This document shows, in pieces, positions 37,507 through 47,306 of a DNA stretch of 64,000 nucleotides. Each line of letters starts with the position of its first letter. Position 1 is the first letter of the stretch. The notes under the pieces are model-generated. The model was not told where the DNA came from. It worked only from the letters and a program-made list of their open reading frames with translations, and searched no databases. Source of the DNA: Primula veris (Eukaryota > Streptophyta > Magnoliopsida > Ericales > Primulaceae); the NCBI GenBank assembly GCA_963682055.1, contig OY821744.1:7852835-7916834 (forward strand). Reading direction: 5' to 3'. A program made the translations under genes and the position numbers.

Positions 37507-38761
37507 TGTTGAACGATGTTCTTCTAATCGATTATTTTAATGATAACAAAATTTGTAAAACATGATAAAAGCTCGTTTTGCATACTAATCATTTATCTAG
37601 CGTGTTAAAGCTTTGAAATGATAGTATATTGAAATACGAAGCCAACGGATCAAGCGGAACCTCAATCGGACTTAAAACGAACTAGTTACGAGCTTTCGAA
37701 CTATGTCGAGAAAACCGAGAAATTGATAAGGCAGAAACGACCGATCGTAAGGCAGAAACGACCGATCGTTTGAGATCAGATTTCTTCCAGTGAGTTCACA
37801 AGAAAAACGACCGATCGTTTTTCAGTCACGACCGATCGTTTTAGGTATAATTTCTTCCAGTGAGTTCACAAGAAAAACGACCGATCGTTTTTCAGTCACG
37901 ACTGATCGTTTTAGGTATAATTTTTTCCAGAGAGTTCACAAGAAAAACGACCGATCGTTTTTCAGAAACGACCTATCGTTTCTGTAGAAATTCAAAAAGC
38001 AGCTTTTTCACTTATCCTGAAAAACTGGGTAACTGCTGAAAAACCATTGAGCAATAAACTCAACAACTACAAAGGGTCATCTATGGACCAATGGACCTTT
38101 TTGCCTCTTCAAATAGCCCCCAAATCTATTGTTGAAGAGACCCCAACATTCACACAAAATTCAAGCAATCAAATTCAAGATCATACAAGCTTATACTTCA
38201 AATTCTCTCACTTTTATTCAAAAACATTCTTGAGTGTAATATTATTGTAATCTTATAAACACCAAGAAATTATTTGTTAGTGAGTGATTCATTTCAAATT
38301 CAAACTTGTAAGAGTAATTTATAAACTCATTGTGAGCGAGTGATCGGGTAGAGGCTTTGTAAGCAAGTGTAGCTTAAAAGCTCTAGGTCTTTTCATTCGG
38401 GATACTCATAGAGTGAGGGGGAGCTTAATCGGTCGATTAGCTCATTAGGTTGTAACCTTGGAAGAAGATTTTAGTGAAACACTCGGTAGTGTGAATACCG
38501 AGGAGAGGACGTAGGCGCGTTTTGCCGAACCTCTATAAATCTTGTGTTATTCCTTTCCCTTAACTTTTACTTTCCGCACTTATTTATTGCTTATTTTGTT
38601 TGCTTGAATAGCTTAAAATAGCATTATTAGTTAACACAAGTGTTTAAGTTAGAAGAATCTACTAATTAGCTTAGTTAATAACTCATAGTTTTTATTCCGC
38701 GAAAATCGTACATAAACCTTATTAACCCCCCCTCTAAGGTTTAGATCCTTACGGACCAACA
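37507..38761 (+). mobile_element. solo LTR of the Sirevirus-like copia family
   Basis: It begins TGTTGAACGATG and ends GGACCAACA, and is flanked by perfect 5-bp repeats TTATG (37502-37506 and 38762-38766). Both ends and much of the middle are reverse-complement homologous to the LTRs of the element at 40719-50253, but clearly diverged. A TATAAAC at 38254 and the orientation of the ends put it on the plus strand. No internal domain remains, so it arose by LTR-LTR recombination. Confidence 0.92.
37737..37979 (+). repeat. near-palindromic ACGACCGATCGT array in solo LTR
   Basis: Eight copies of ACGACCGATCGT or one-base variants lie in 243 bp. Six of them sit in a 72-bp unit, repeated nearly three times, that also holds TTCTTCCAGTGAGTTCACAA. 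The motif is the reverse complement of the one in the complete element, as expected from the opposite orientation. Confidence 0.9.
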
Positions 38762-39052
38762 TTATGTATTGAATATTGTGTCTCCAACTGTCGTTCCGAA
38801 GGTAAACGAGAGAATTACAGGAAAATTGTGTCAAAAGCTAAGAGTCTTGAAACCCTAACCAATAGTGGCATAGAGAAAGTTAACAAAACTATTGGAATAT
38901 TCTTATAGATATTGGAAAATACACTAAAAATATTGTAAACATTATGATATTGTATGCTACATTCTTTAGATGTTTTCATGTCATGTATGAGAAGTACTTT
39001 CTCATGTAAACAGTATGATATTGTATTGTGTTGCTTGTGACATGTATTATAG

Positions 39053-39225
39053 GACCTTCTAAATATAAAGATCCATGGAAGCCGGTGGATGCAAACTTCA
39101 TCTCGAAATTCGGTGCTATCGAAGAAAATTTTGCAATGGACGTTCGTGTATCTAGGCCTAAGAAAGTGTTCAATGCTCAAATTTCAAGAAACAATCTAGT
39201 TCAAGATGGTAAAGAGGACGTCTGA
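39053..39225 (+). pseudogene. orphan 3' exon-like coding stretch
   Basis: After an acceptor-like ATTATAG, the frame reads (G)PSKYKDPWKPVDANFISKFG and continues to a TGA at 39223-39225, about 57 residues. Codon use looks coding. I do not recognise the family. The solo LTR just upstream may have separated it from earlier exons. Confidence 0.35.
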
Positions 39226-39344
39226 CCTCCTACAATGAGAAGTAATCAAGGGACAGGTACGACCCTGGTTCTTTTTATTTTTTGATAAGTAAGTATATTA
39301 TAGAAAGTATATTCCCCACTTTCTATTTCAATGTCGTTTGGTTT

Positions 39345-39527
39345 TTAGTTGCACATGCTCCCTTTTTTTGCTAAACTCTCCCCATTATCTGAACTATGTA
39401 CTGTTTGGCTACCATATTTAGAAGACTTACCTTCAACTTTTGTTTGTTCTGTTTCAATCTTGACAATAACTCCAAAGTAATTGCACACTTTTACAACTTT
39501 TTCCTTAAGTACAAGATTGTTGGACAT
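39345..39527 (-). CDS. unrecognised small ORF with a paralogous upstream region at 60.7 kb
   Basis: A 60-codon ORF beginning MSNNLVLKEKVVKVCNYFGV. I see no known domain. Its upstream sequence (39518-39680) is similar to 60650-60870, including TTAGATCCTTGTGAAAAGCA and TTGGGAATCTTGATTTATTT. At 60.66 kb the matching start reads ATGTCCAACAAC and stops after seven codons. It may be a 5' exon or a gene fragment. Confidence 0.3.
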   Translation of the reverse strand: MSNNLVLKEKVVKVCNYFGVIVKIETEQTKVEGKSSKYGSQTVHSSDNGESLAKKGSMCN

Positions 39528-40281
39528 ATGTACAAGATTGAAGATACCTAATATTACTTTTAAGTTTTAACTTAGATCCTTGTGAAAAGCAAGCCCAAAT
39601 GATTTAAATATTTATTGGTACTAATAATTTGTTGTTCACTGATCACTATGATGTTGGGAATCTTGATTTATTTTTCGCAATAACAAATAACCTACCAAAC
39701 TAACAAATCAAATCTAGGATGGGAATGTCCAGTGTCAAAGTAAGTCAGCCAATCCCTAAAACGGACTATATTGTAATGTGTTTTATCTGCTGGATTAGGA
39801 GAAAACATTTCATTTTCCGAGAGGTTTCTAAACTATCTTTGTGTGAATCTTGTTGAAGCATATACTCGGAGGGTGGATGCAGTGCGGACGTTTTTTTTAA
39901 GCAGACCCCTCATTATTTAGATAGAGAAGATCACCAAGATTTTGTAGGAAACCCTCCGGCTACTCAAACCAGCAACTCTCTATCCCTCTAACATCTCTTT
40001 TATTTCTTGTATATTAAACATTAACATATAAGTAATATATATAGACTCCAGATAAGGCTATTATACATTACAATGTATGCCACATGATATAATTAAAATA
40101 CCAAGCCCTACACAATTGTAATATAAGACAAACTTTAACAATGAGCTGCTAATAGTGCTTGACTTATGACAACATGGATCTGTATAGCGCGCGATGTGCG
40201 TTACTAATGCAACTTTTGCACGCTGTGAAAACCCATTTTTGTTGTAGTGATCATAAGTTATAATAATAATGAATGATAACT

Positions 40282-40605
40282 TGTTTTTCTAACTCTTAAC
40301 ATACAGAGGTCTTGATGAGCAAAGTTCATTTACTTAATGAAACTTAAATTTATGTTGACGTTCTTTTTGTTTATTTAACGAGCGAATATGAAGCGGACTG
40401 TTAACGAACCGAATATGATATGTTCATGAACGGTCCAATTCATTTGCATTACTAGATAGGACCAAAAACCTTGTACACGGGCTAAGATAGGAAAGTAGCA
40501 TAAGGAAAGACAGTGGCACCAAGACCGAGTACTTACTAAATTACGACTTATATTGTTATGATGAGTCATCATTAATCTGACCGTATTTAACTTCCGAAAT
40601 TACCA
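40282..40605. repeat. direct repeat left of the copia element (candidate short LTR)
   Basis: It is about 90% identical by eye to 51064-51382 in the same orientation, sharing TGTTTTTCTAACTCTTAACA at the left end and GACTTATATTGTTATGATGA near the right. Between the two, after removing the copia insertion, lie about 1.3 kb of non-coding sequence. This would fit a TRIM or LARD element, but I see no clear primer site or polypurine tract. Confidence 0.6.
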
Positions 40606-40713
40606 TAAGCTAACGGAATATGTCTTTAGTGCCATTTCGGTCACAGCATGTTAGCGCGATGCTATGTCGAGCTATACCATTCACAGCAGACGAGGTGTCC
40701 ATCCTACCACATT

Positions 40714-40718
40714 AGACC
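40714..40718. repeat. target-site duplication AGACC, left
   Basis: AGACC directly precedes the left LTR and is repeated directly after the right LTR at 50254-50258. Confidence 0.95.
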
Positions 40719-41906
40719 TGTTGGTCCGTAGGAGTCTAAACCTTAGAGGGGGGGTGAATAAGGTTTTCGTACGTTTTTCGCGGAATTAAATCTAAGGATA
40801 TTTAACTAAGTTAAAAAGTGGTTTTTATAACCTAAACTCTTTCGTTTCCAAATTAGCGCTAAATAATCTAAACAAGCAATAAAGATGAGTGATAAATAAA
40901 TGCGTAAAGTAAAAGTTAAGGGAAAGAAATAACGCAAGATTTATAGAGGTTCGGCTAAACGTGCCTACGTCCTCTCCTCGGTATTTTCACTACCGAGTAT
41001 TTCACTAGAATCTCGTTCCAAAGGTTACAACCTAACGAGCTTAATCAGACGATTTAGCTCCCCCTCACTTAATGAGTATCCCGAAAGAAAAAGCCTAGAA
41101 CGTTTAAGCTACACTTGCTTGAAAAGCTTCTACCCAATCAATCGCTCACTAACGAGTTTATAAAGCACTCTTTTACAAGTTTAATTTGAATACAACACTC
41201 ACTAACAAATATTATCTCGATATTTATAAGATTACAATGAGAATATAATCGAGAATAATTTATGAATAATAAGTGAGAAGTTGGAAGTATAAGCTTGAAG
41301 AATTTCTTAGAAAGATTTGCTTAATTGTTGAATACTTGGATAATCTTCCTTGAAGGTTTTGAAGCTCTTTTGTAGGGTGAAAAGATGCAGCAATTAATTT
41401 CAGACCGTTGCAGTTTGTTGGCTGAATTGAATGCTGGTTAATGCAGTGGTTCGCCCCATTTTCAGGAATGGCTTAAAAGCTGGAATTTGAAATTTTACAG
41501 AAACGATCGGTCGTTTCTGCAAAACGATCGGTCGTTTTTTATCTATGCTCACTGGAAGAAATCATCAATAAAACGATCGGTCGTTTTATTATGGCGATCG
41601 GTCGTTTTTGTCCTATGCTCACTGGAAGGATTTCTCACATTTATGATCGATCGTTTAGGGTTGATCAGTCGTTTTTTGTTGTTCTGGGTTATTTTCGGTT
41701 TTCTCGACAAACTTCGAAACCCCGTAACTAATTCGTTTCAACTCCGATTTAGGTTCCGCTTGAACCAATGGCTTCGTAATTACGCATTCAATCATTTAGA
41801 CCCTTTAACACACTCGATAAATGATTAGTACGCAAAACGAGCTTTTATCATGTTTTACAAATATTGTTATCATCAAAATAATCGAATTGAAGAACATTGT
41901 TCAACA
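40719..41906 (-). repeat. 3' LTR of the copia element
   Basis: 1188 bp, bounded by TG...CA on the plus strand (TGTTGGTCCG to GTTCAACA). Nearly identical to 49065-50253. The motif array is at 41503-41672 and TATAAATA (minus) at 41221-41228. Confidence 0.95.
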
Positions 41907-41907
41907 A

Positions 41908-41920
41908 TCTCTCCCTTTTT
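41908..41920 (-). promoter_or_regulatory. polypurine tract next to the 3' LTR
   Basis: On the minus strand it reads AAAAAGGGAGAGA, one base before the 3' LTR. This is the usual place for plus-strand DNA priming. Confidence 0.85.
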
Positions 41921-42407
41921 GATGATGACAAAATATTGACTTCAACATACTATAAGCTCTTTTTGTTTAAACAAGTATAATCGAAATGTTTAGATGACGC
42001 TTTACTTGGATAAAAGTTTTTTTGAGAAAAAGCAAGTAAATGTCATAACATCCGATTTTAAAACGACGTAAAAACAAGCTAAACGATTAGGGATTATGAA
42101 GATCTAAATGCAAGCGAAAAATTGGCCATAGTTTGGCCTAAAAATGGTCAATCGCCACAAAAGAAAAACAATATATATAATCCAATCAACTAGCAAACTA
42201 TGCGCACTAAATGCAATAATATCAAATAAGATCCAAACGCATAGTTAAAATCGCAATCACACAATGACATATAAACAAGAGCAAATGTAAGAAGAAACGC
42301 ATCAAAATAATCAAGTAAAACCGTTTCCTACTTATTACATCAAAAACAACTTGTTCAACTCAAAGGAAATAGAAATACAACGCAAAGAGAAAAACAATAG
42401 AGAGGTA

Positions 42408-42420
42408 TTTCTCCCCCTTT
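42408..42420 (-). promoter_or_regulatory. second polypurine tract-like site after ORF3
   Basis: AAAGGGGGAGAAA on the minus strand is preceded by TTGATGATGTC, very like the context of the main PPT (GTCATCATC then AAAAAGGGAGAGA). Repeated PPTs are a described feature of Sireviruses. Confidence 0.6.
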
Positions 42421-42457
42421 GACATCATCAAAAGGAATAAAATAAACAACTATCCGC

Positions 42458-43771
42458 CTAGTCGCGGTGAGAAGTCGCATCATCCTCGTTGTCATCGTCG
42501 TTTGGAAAGAATTCATGAAATTGTGCCCTTTGCTCGGCGCTTTCACGATCAAGTCGGTCTAGCTCTTCTTGTCCCGGATTCATGAATCGAAACATTCGAC
42601 GAGTCATTTGCGCATTGTGGTATTGGTTGATGTAGAGAGAGTCGTAGAACTTGTCGGAGCGCGGGATACGAGAAGAAGATCCCGCTTGAGCTTTTCCTTG
42701 TCGTCGAGAGGGACGAGAGGATGTAGGGATATCGACGGGGGGAATGGAATCGGAGGAGATATCCAAATCCTCATGAGAAGCACGTGGGGTGGGCTTAGGA
42801 CCGACATACTCTTCCTCTTCGGGGGAAAGAGGGGTATAATCGGGGCCGGACACCCGCTTACCGGACCAAGTTATGGACTTGTCGGTATTATTGAATTTGA
42901 TCGACATTTGGGAGAGGTAGGAAGTATCCCAAACGTGTTTGTCCTTGTTTTTGACCAAAGTTCCACCGGGAACGAGATTTTGGTCTTTTAGGATGGCCGA
43001 AATTAAGGCACCGTAAGGTAGCCCATTTTTGGATTTCGTCTTAAGCGAATCCATCTTAAAGAGTATGAGTGTCGCGAAGTCAAGTTTGACTCGGCGGTGG
43101 ATACACCCAAGAAGAAAGATGTACTCATTAGTAACATCCGTAAAGTTGGAGGTGTGTGGGAGGACGATGTGAGAGAGGATGTGGTAGGCTAGTTTGTTAC
43201 GGAATAATAGGCCATGGGCTTTGTTTGAACGGTTGTTATGGGCGGGATGAAAAATTTCGTCTTTTAGATCATTGAAGTTTTCGATCTCTAGAGTTTCACA
43301 AAGTTCCTTGCTTGATTCATGGACACCGCCGCTTTCTAGGCGTAAGAGAGTTCGTAAACGGTCTATACCGTAAACGAATTGTTGTCCGTTAAAGGATGAA
43401 CGCAAACGGAGTGCGTCATCGGAGTCCCTATCTAGAACTAGATGATAATAGAATTCATAGACATTCTCTTTGTAAAAGGGCTCTTTGAGAGTGAGAAGGG
43501 TATCAAGTTTGTAAAAGCTTAAGTCTATCATAAGAGCGGAAAACCGTTCACGAAAAAGAGGCATGTCTAGAGTGAAGTTGGTCAATATACCTCTTTGACC
43601 CATCTCGGGTGGATAGAGAGGAGGAAGAGGACCGGAAGAGGCACCGGGAGCGGTGGAGGAAGATCCGGTTCGGCGACCGCGAGGTATACGTGGGCGATTG
43701 GACGGAGGCACGTAGGCGTCCTCGGGTTCATCAACAAGGTGGGGTTGCTTCGATTGCTTGGTGCGAACCAT
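42458..43771 (-). CDS. third ORF of the copia element (env position), 437 residues
   Basis: An intact ORF after pol, where Sireviruses carry an env-like gene. It starts at an ATG (43769-43771) with MVRTKQSKQ. A proline- and arginine-rich N-terminus (RPRIPRGRR) is followed by a globular-looking middle with FYKLDTLLTLKEPFYKENVY, and the C-terminus is acidic (PNDDDNEDD). I see no signal peptide and no obvious membrane segment, so an envelope role is not supported. The middle recalls 'putative plant transposon protein' domains found in plant retroelements, at low certainty. It is separated from the pol stop (44156) by 384 bp holding six near-palindromic motifs and two telo-boxes. Confidence 0.8.
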   Translation of the reverse strand: MVRTKQSKQPHLVDEPEDAYVPPSNRPRIPRGRRTGSSSTAPGASSGPLPPLYPPEMGQRGILTNFTLDMPLFRERFSALMIDLSFYKLDTLLTLKEPFYKENVYEFYYHLVLDRDSDDALRLRSSFNGQQFVYGIDRLRTLLRLESGGVHESSKELCETLEIENFNDLKDEIFHPAHNNRSNKAHGLLFRNKLAYHILSHIVLPHTSNFTDVTNEYIFLLGCIHRRVKLDFATLILFKMDSLKTKSKNGLPYGALISAILKDQNLVPGGTLVKNKDKHVWDTSYLSQMSIKFNNTDKSITWSGKRVSGPDYTPLSPEEEEYVGPKPTPRASHEDLDISSDSIPPVDIPTSSRPSRRQGKAQAGSSSRIPRSDKFYDSLYINQYHNAQMTRRMFRFMNPGQEELDRLDRESAEQRAQFHEFFPNDDDNEDDATSHRD

Positions 43772-43853
43772 ATTTGAGTGATTATGGATAAAAAATGGAA
43801 AATATGGGTGATTTTAGAGAGATTGGGCGAATTTTGAGAGAGAGTGAATTTGA

Positions 43854-43884
43854 TTAGGGTTTAAAAAGAAATGAATTAGGGTTT
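43854..43884 (-). promoter_or_regulatory. two telo-box motifs in the ORF3 leader
   Basis: AAACCCTAA occurs twice on the minus strand (43876-43884 and 43854-43862). CTCTCTCTC and CT-rich sequence follow, up to the ORF3 ATG at 43771. Such elements are common in plant promoters and leaders near the transcription start. Confidence 0.5.
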
Positions 43885-43916
43885 GAAAAAAGAAATAAAA
43901 ACTGAAAACCAGCAAA

Positions 43917-44060
43917 ACGATCGGTCGTTTTGTGTTTCGATCGGTCGAAATATAACCAGATTCTTCCAGTGAGTCCACGTTAAAAACGATCGGTCGTTCT
44001 TAATAAACGATCGGTCGACTGTATTAAAACGATCGGTCGTTTTTACAGACGATCGATCGA
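43917..44060. repeat. near-palindromic motif array upstream of ORF3
   Basis: Six sites: 43917-43928, 43937-43948, 43986-43997, 44007-44018, 44029-44040 and 44049-44060, all ACGATCGGTCGT or close variants. The interspersed TTCTTCCAGTGAG is inverted relative to its copy in the LTR arrays of this element. The array lies between pol and ORF3, not in the LTR. Confidence 0.9.
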
Positions 44061-44155
44061 CTGTAACTGGGTTACAGAACTGGAATTTTTTGCACTAATC
44101 GACACGGATTTGGCATAAAGAAAATATAAATACTTATAAAAAATATGTATATATA

Positions 44156-47100
44156 TCACACATCAAACATGCCTAACTCTCGGCGAATAAAGCAAAATTG
44201 TTCCTCATTAAGGGGTTTTGTAAAAATATCGGCTAATTGCCTATCCGTACTTATGTATTCAAGTGTAATATCCCCTTTTTGGACATGATCCCGTAAAAAG
44301 TGATGACGTAAATTAATATGTTTAGTGCGAGAGTGTTGGATCGGATTTTTCGAAAGGTTTATAGCACTAGTATTATCACACAATATAGGTACACTATTAA
44401 ATGATAATTCAAAGTCGTTTAGTTGTTGACGCATCCAAAGGATTTGTGCGCAACAACTACCCGCGGCGACGTATTCCGCCTCCGCCGTGAAAAGCGCAAC
44501 CGAGTTTTGTTTCTTGCTATGCCAAGAAACTAAGGCGTTTCCTAGGAAATGGCAAGTGCCACTAGTACTCTTTCTATCTAATCGACAACCGGCAAAGTCG
44601 GCGTCGAAATAGCCAAGCAATTCAAAAGAAGTATCATGCGGATAAAACAATCCTAAATTGCATGTTCCTACAAGATATCTAAAAATGCGCTTAACGGCTA
44701 TAACATGCGATTCCTTAGGGCAAGATTGATACCTAGCACACATGCAAACACTAAACATGATATCGGGTCTACTTGCGGTTAAATATAAGAGGGATCCAAT
44801 CATACCTCTATAGAGCTTTTGGTCCACGCTTTTACCCGATTCATCCTTGTCTAGTTTTGTTGCCGGACTCATCGGAGTTCCTAGCGGCTTTGCATCGCTC
44901 ATGTTGAACCGTTTGAGCAAGTCCCTCGTGTATTTGGCTTGATTGACGAAAATTCCGTCCTTTGTTTGTTTGATTTGCAATCCAAGAAAGTATGTGAGTT
45001 CACCCATCATGCTCATCTCGAATTCTCCTTGCATACACTTAGAAAACTCCTCGCACATGCGAGCATTAGTAGCACCGAAAATGATATCATCAACATATAT
45101 TTGAATTAAAAGCATATCTTTTCCATCCTTTTTAATAAAAAGAGTAGTGTCTAAAGTACCACGAGAAAAACCCTTTTTAATCAAAAATTTACTAAGTCTT
45201 TCATACCACGCCCGGGGTGCTTGTTTTAAACCATAAAGTGCTTTTCGAAGTTTGTACACATGATTAGGAAATTTGTGATTTTCAAAACCGGGTGGTTGTT
45301 TTACATAAACTTCCTCATTAATAAAGCCGTTTAAAAATGCACTTTTAACATCCATTTGAAATAATTTAAAACGTTTAAAAGAAGCATAAGCAAGCAACAT
45401 TCTAATGGCTTCTAGTCTTGCTACGGGTGCGTAAGTTTCATCGAAATCGATGCCCTCTTCTTGATTATACCCTTGAGCTACTAGTCTAGCCTTATTTCTA
45501 ATAACTACCCCGGATTCATCCATCTTATTACGAAATATCCATTTCGTACCTATAATGGTTTTCTCACGCGGTCTAGGTACTAAAGTCCATACGTTACTAA
45601 GCTCGAATTGATTTAATTCGTCATGCATAGCTAATACCCAACTCTCATCGAGTTCCGCTTCATGAATGTTCTTGGGCTCTAATTGAGACAAGAATGCAAA
45701 ATGATTAACTATATTTCTTAATGATGAACGTGTATGCACTCTTTCTCCCGGATTACCCAAAATTAAATCTTGAGGATGGTGATTGGCAAAACGCCATTCT
45801 TGAGGCAAATCCTCATGAATATGTACACTAGATTCTAAGTCCTTTTGAAGTCTCTCTATAGTGACTTCTTCATCAACGGGTTCAACATCTAAGCTAGGCG
45901 TTGACTCTAAACTAGATGTAACATGATTCGAAGAAGATGCTTTATGAAAAATATCATCATCAATATTATGAACAATTAAAGGCTTATCAATCGTCGGCAA
46001 ATTCTCATCAAACGAGACATGTACCGACTCTTCCACCAATAAAGTTATTTTATTAAAAATACGATAAGCTTTACTCGATATAGCATATCCAACGAAAATT
46101 CCTTCGTCGGACTTAGCATCGAATTTTCCTAGATTATCCTTACCATTGTTATGAACATAGCATTTACAACCAAATGCACGTAAATGAGAAATATTGGGCT
46201 TACGCTCATTCCATAATTCGTAAGGTGTCCTTTTTAATATGGGCCTAATTAAGGCTCTATTTAAAATATAACAAGCGGAATTTACGGCTTCGGCCCAAAA
46301 ATACTTTGGCAAATTATTTTCGCAAAGCATGGTCCGTGCCATTTCCTCTAGGGTTCTATTCTTCCTCTCAACTACCCCATTTTGTTGGGGCGTACGAGGG
46401 GCCGAAAAATTATGATCAATACCATTTTCATCACAAAAAGTTTGAAATGGAGTATTCTCAAATTCCTTACCATGATCGGTTCGGATACTTTTGATCATAT
46501 AACCCTTTCGTGTTTGGAGCTTTTTGCAAATGATAGAGAATTCTCTAAATGCTTCATGCTTATGAGTTAAAAACAAGACCCACGTAAAGCGACTAAAATC
46601 GTCAACCATGACGAAAGCATATGCACGCCCGCCAAGACTAAGTGTCCGGGAGGGGCCAACTAAGTCCATATGAATGAGCTCCAAACAACGAGTAGTAGAT
46701 ATAATATTTTTAGACTTAAAAGAAATCTTTGTTTGTTTGCCTAATTGGCAAGCGTGACAAAGTTTGTCCTTTATATAAGGAGTTTTTGGTAAACCTATTA
46801 CCAAATCTTTACTAGAAAGTTTAGCAAGTAAATCAAGACTTGCATGACCAAGTCGTCTATGCCACAACCAACCATTGTCGTTGATAGTAACAAGACACTT
46901 GACTTCATCATCCACCGAACTATTCAAATCAATCATATAGACATTATTTTGTCTTTGACCCATAAGAATAGTTTTATTATCCGAAATACAATGAATAATG
47001 CAATGCGATTTTTCAAAAATGACTTTGTGACCCAAATCACAAAGTTGACTTATACTAAGCAAGTTATGTTTAAGACCATCAACAAGCAATACATTATCAA

Positions 47101-47284
47101 TAACGACATTAGATGGTTTAGAGATACTACCAATACCGATGATTTTGCCCTTGCTATTATCCCCGAAGGTCACAAAGCCTCCGTCTTTAGGTGCAAGAGT
47201 TGTGAATTTTGTTTTGTCTCCCGTCATATGTCTTGAGCATCCACTATCTAGGAACCACTTGTCCTCGTTGATTTTTGATCTCAA
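44156..47284 (-). CDS. pol: copia pol polyprotein (protease, integrase, RT, RNase H)
   Basis: A 1042-codon frame with no ATG at its start: it opens after a TAG at 47291-47293, and the boundary given is a TTG. Domains in order: protease with DSG (13-15); pre-integrase zinc finger (H142, H147, C176, C179); integrase with D207, D270, E306; reverse transcriptase with D645 and YVDD (730-733); RNase H with D896, E944 and D970. All catalytic residues are present and there are no internal stops. It lies in a different frame from gag and must be made by frameshift, readthrough or another device. It ends 384 bp before ORF3. Confidence 0.95.
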   Translation of the reverse strand: MRSKINEDKWFLDSGCSRHMTGDKTKFTTLAPKDGGFVTFGDNSKGKIIGIGSISKPSNVVIDNVLLVDGLKHNLLSISQLCDLGHKVIFEKSHCIIHCISDNKTILMGQRQNNVYMIDLNSSVDDEVKCLVTINDNGWLWHRRLGHASLDLLAKLSSKDLVIGLPKTPYIKDKLCHACQLGKQTKISFKSKNIISTTRCLELIHMDLVGPSRTLSLGGRAYAFVMVDDFSRFTWVLFLTHKHEAFREFSIICKKLQTRKGYMIKSIRTDHGKEFENTPFQTFCDENGIDHNFSAPRTPQQNGVVERKNRTLEEMARTMLCENNLPKYFWAEAVNSACYILNRALIRPILKRTPYELWNERKPNISHLRAFGCKCYVHNNGKDNLGKFDAKSDEGIFVGYAISSKAYRIFNKITLLVEESVHVSFDENLPTIDKPLIVHNIDDDIFHKASSSNHVTSSLESTPSLDVEPVDEEVTIERLQKDLESSVHIHEDLPQEWRFANHHPQDLILGNPGERVHTRSSLRNIVNHFAFLSQLEPKNIHEAELDESWVLAMHDELNQFELSNVWTLVPRPREKTIIGTKWIFRNKMDESGVVIRNKARLVAQGYNQEEGIDFDETYAPVARLEAIRMLLAYASFKRFKLFQMDVKSAFLNGFINEEVYVKQPPGFENHKFPNHVYKLRKALYGLKQAPRAWYERLSKFLIKKGFSRGTLDTTLFIKKDGKDMLLIQIYVDDIIFGATNARMCEEFSKCMQGEFEMSMMGELTYFLGLQIKQTKDGIFVNQAKYTRDLLKRFNMSDAKPLGTPMSPATKLDKDESGKSVDQKLYRGMIGSLLYLTASRPDIMFSVCMCARYQSCPKESHVIAVKRIFRYLVGTCNLGLFYPHDTSFELLGYFDADFAGCRLDRKSTSGTCHFLGNALVSWHSKKQNSVALFTAEAEYVAAGSCCAQILWMRQQLNDFELSFNSVPILCDNTSAINLSKNPIQHSRTKHINLRHHFLRDHVQKGDITLEYISTDRQLADIFTKPLNEEQFCFIRRELGMFDV

Positions 47285-47306
47285 GCATACCTACAAGACA
47301 AAACGA

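Noticed and set aside
37737..37979. CRISPR-like array
   Set aside because: The repeats are short near-palindromes inside a plant LTR with irregular spacing and no cas genes.
41487..41828. ORF through the LTR motif array
   Set aside because: The frame is a by-product of the motif repeats. The same sequence in the other LTR is split by a 1-base indel.
42569..42991. 140-codon plus-strand ORF
   Set aside because: Shadow of ORF3 on the opposite strand, with no domain.
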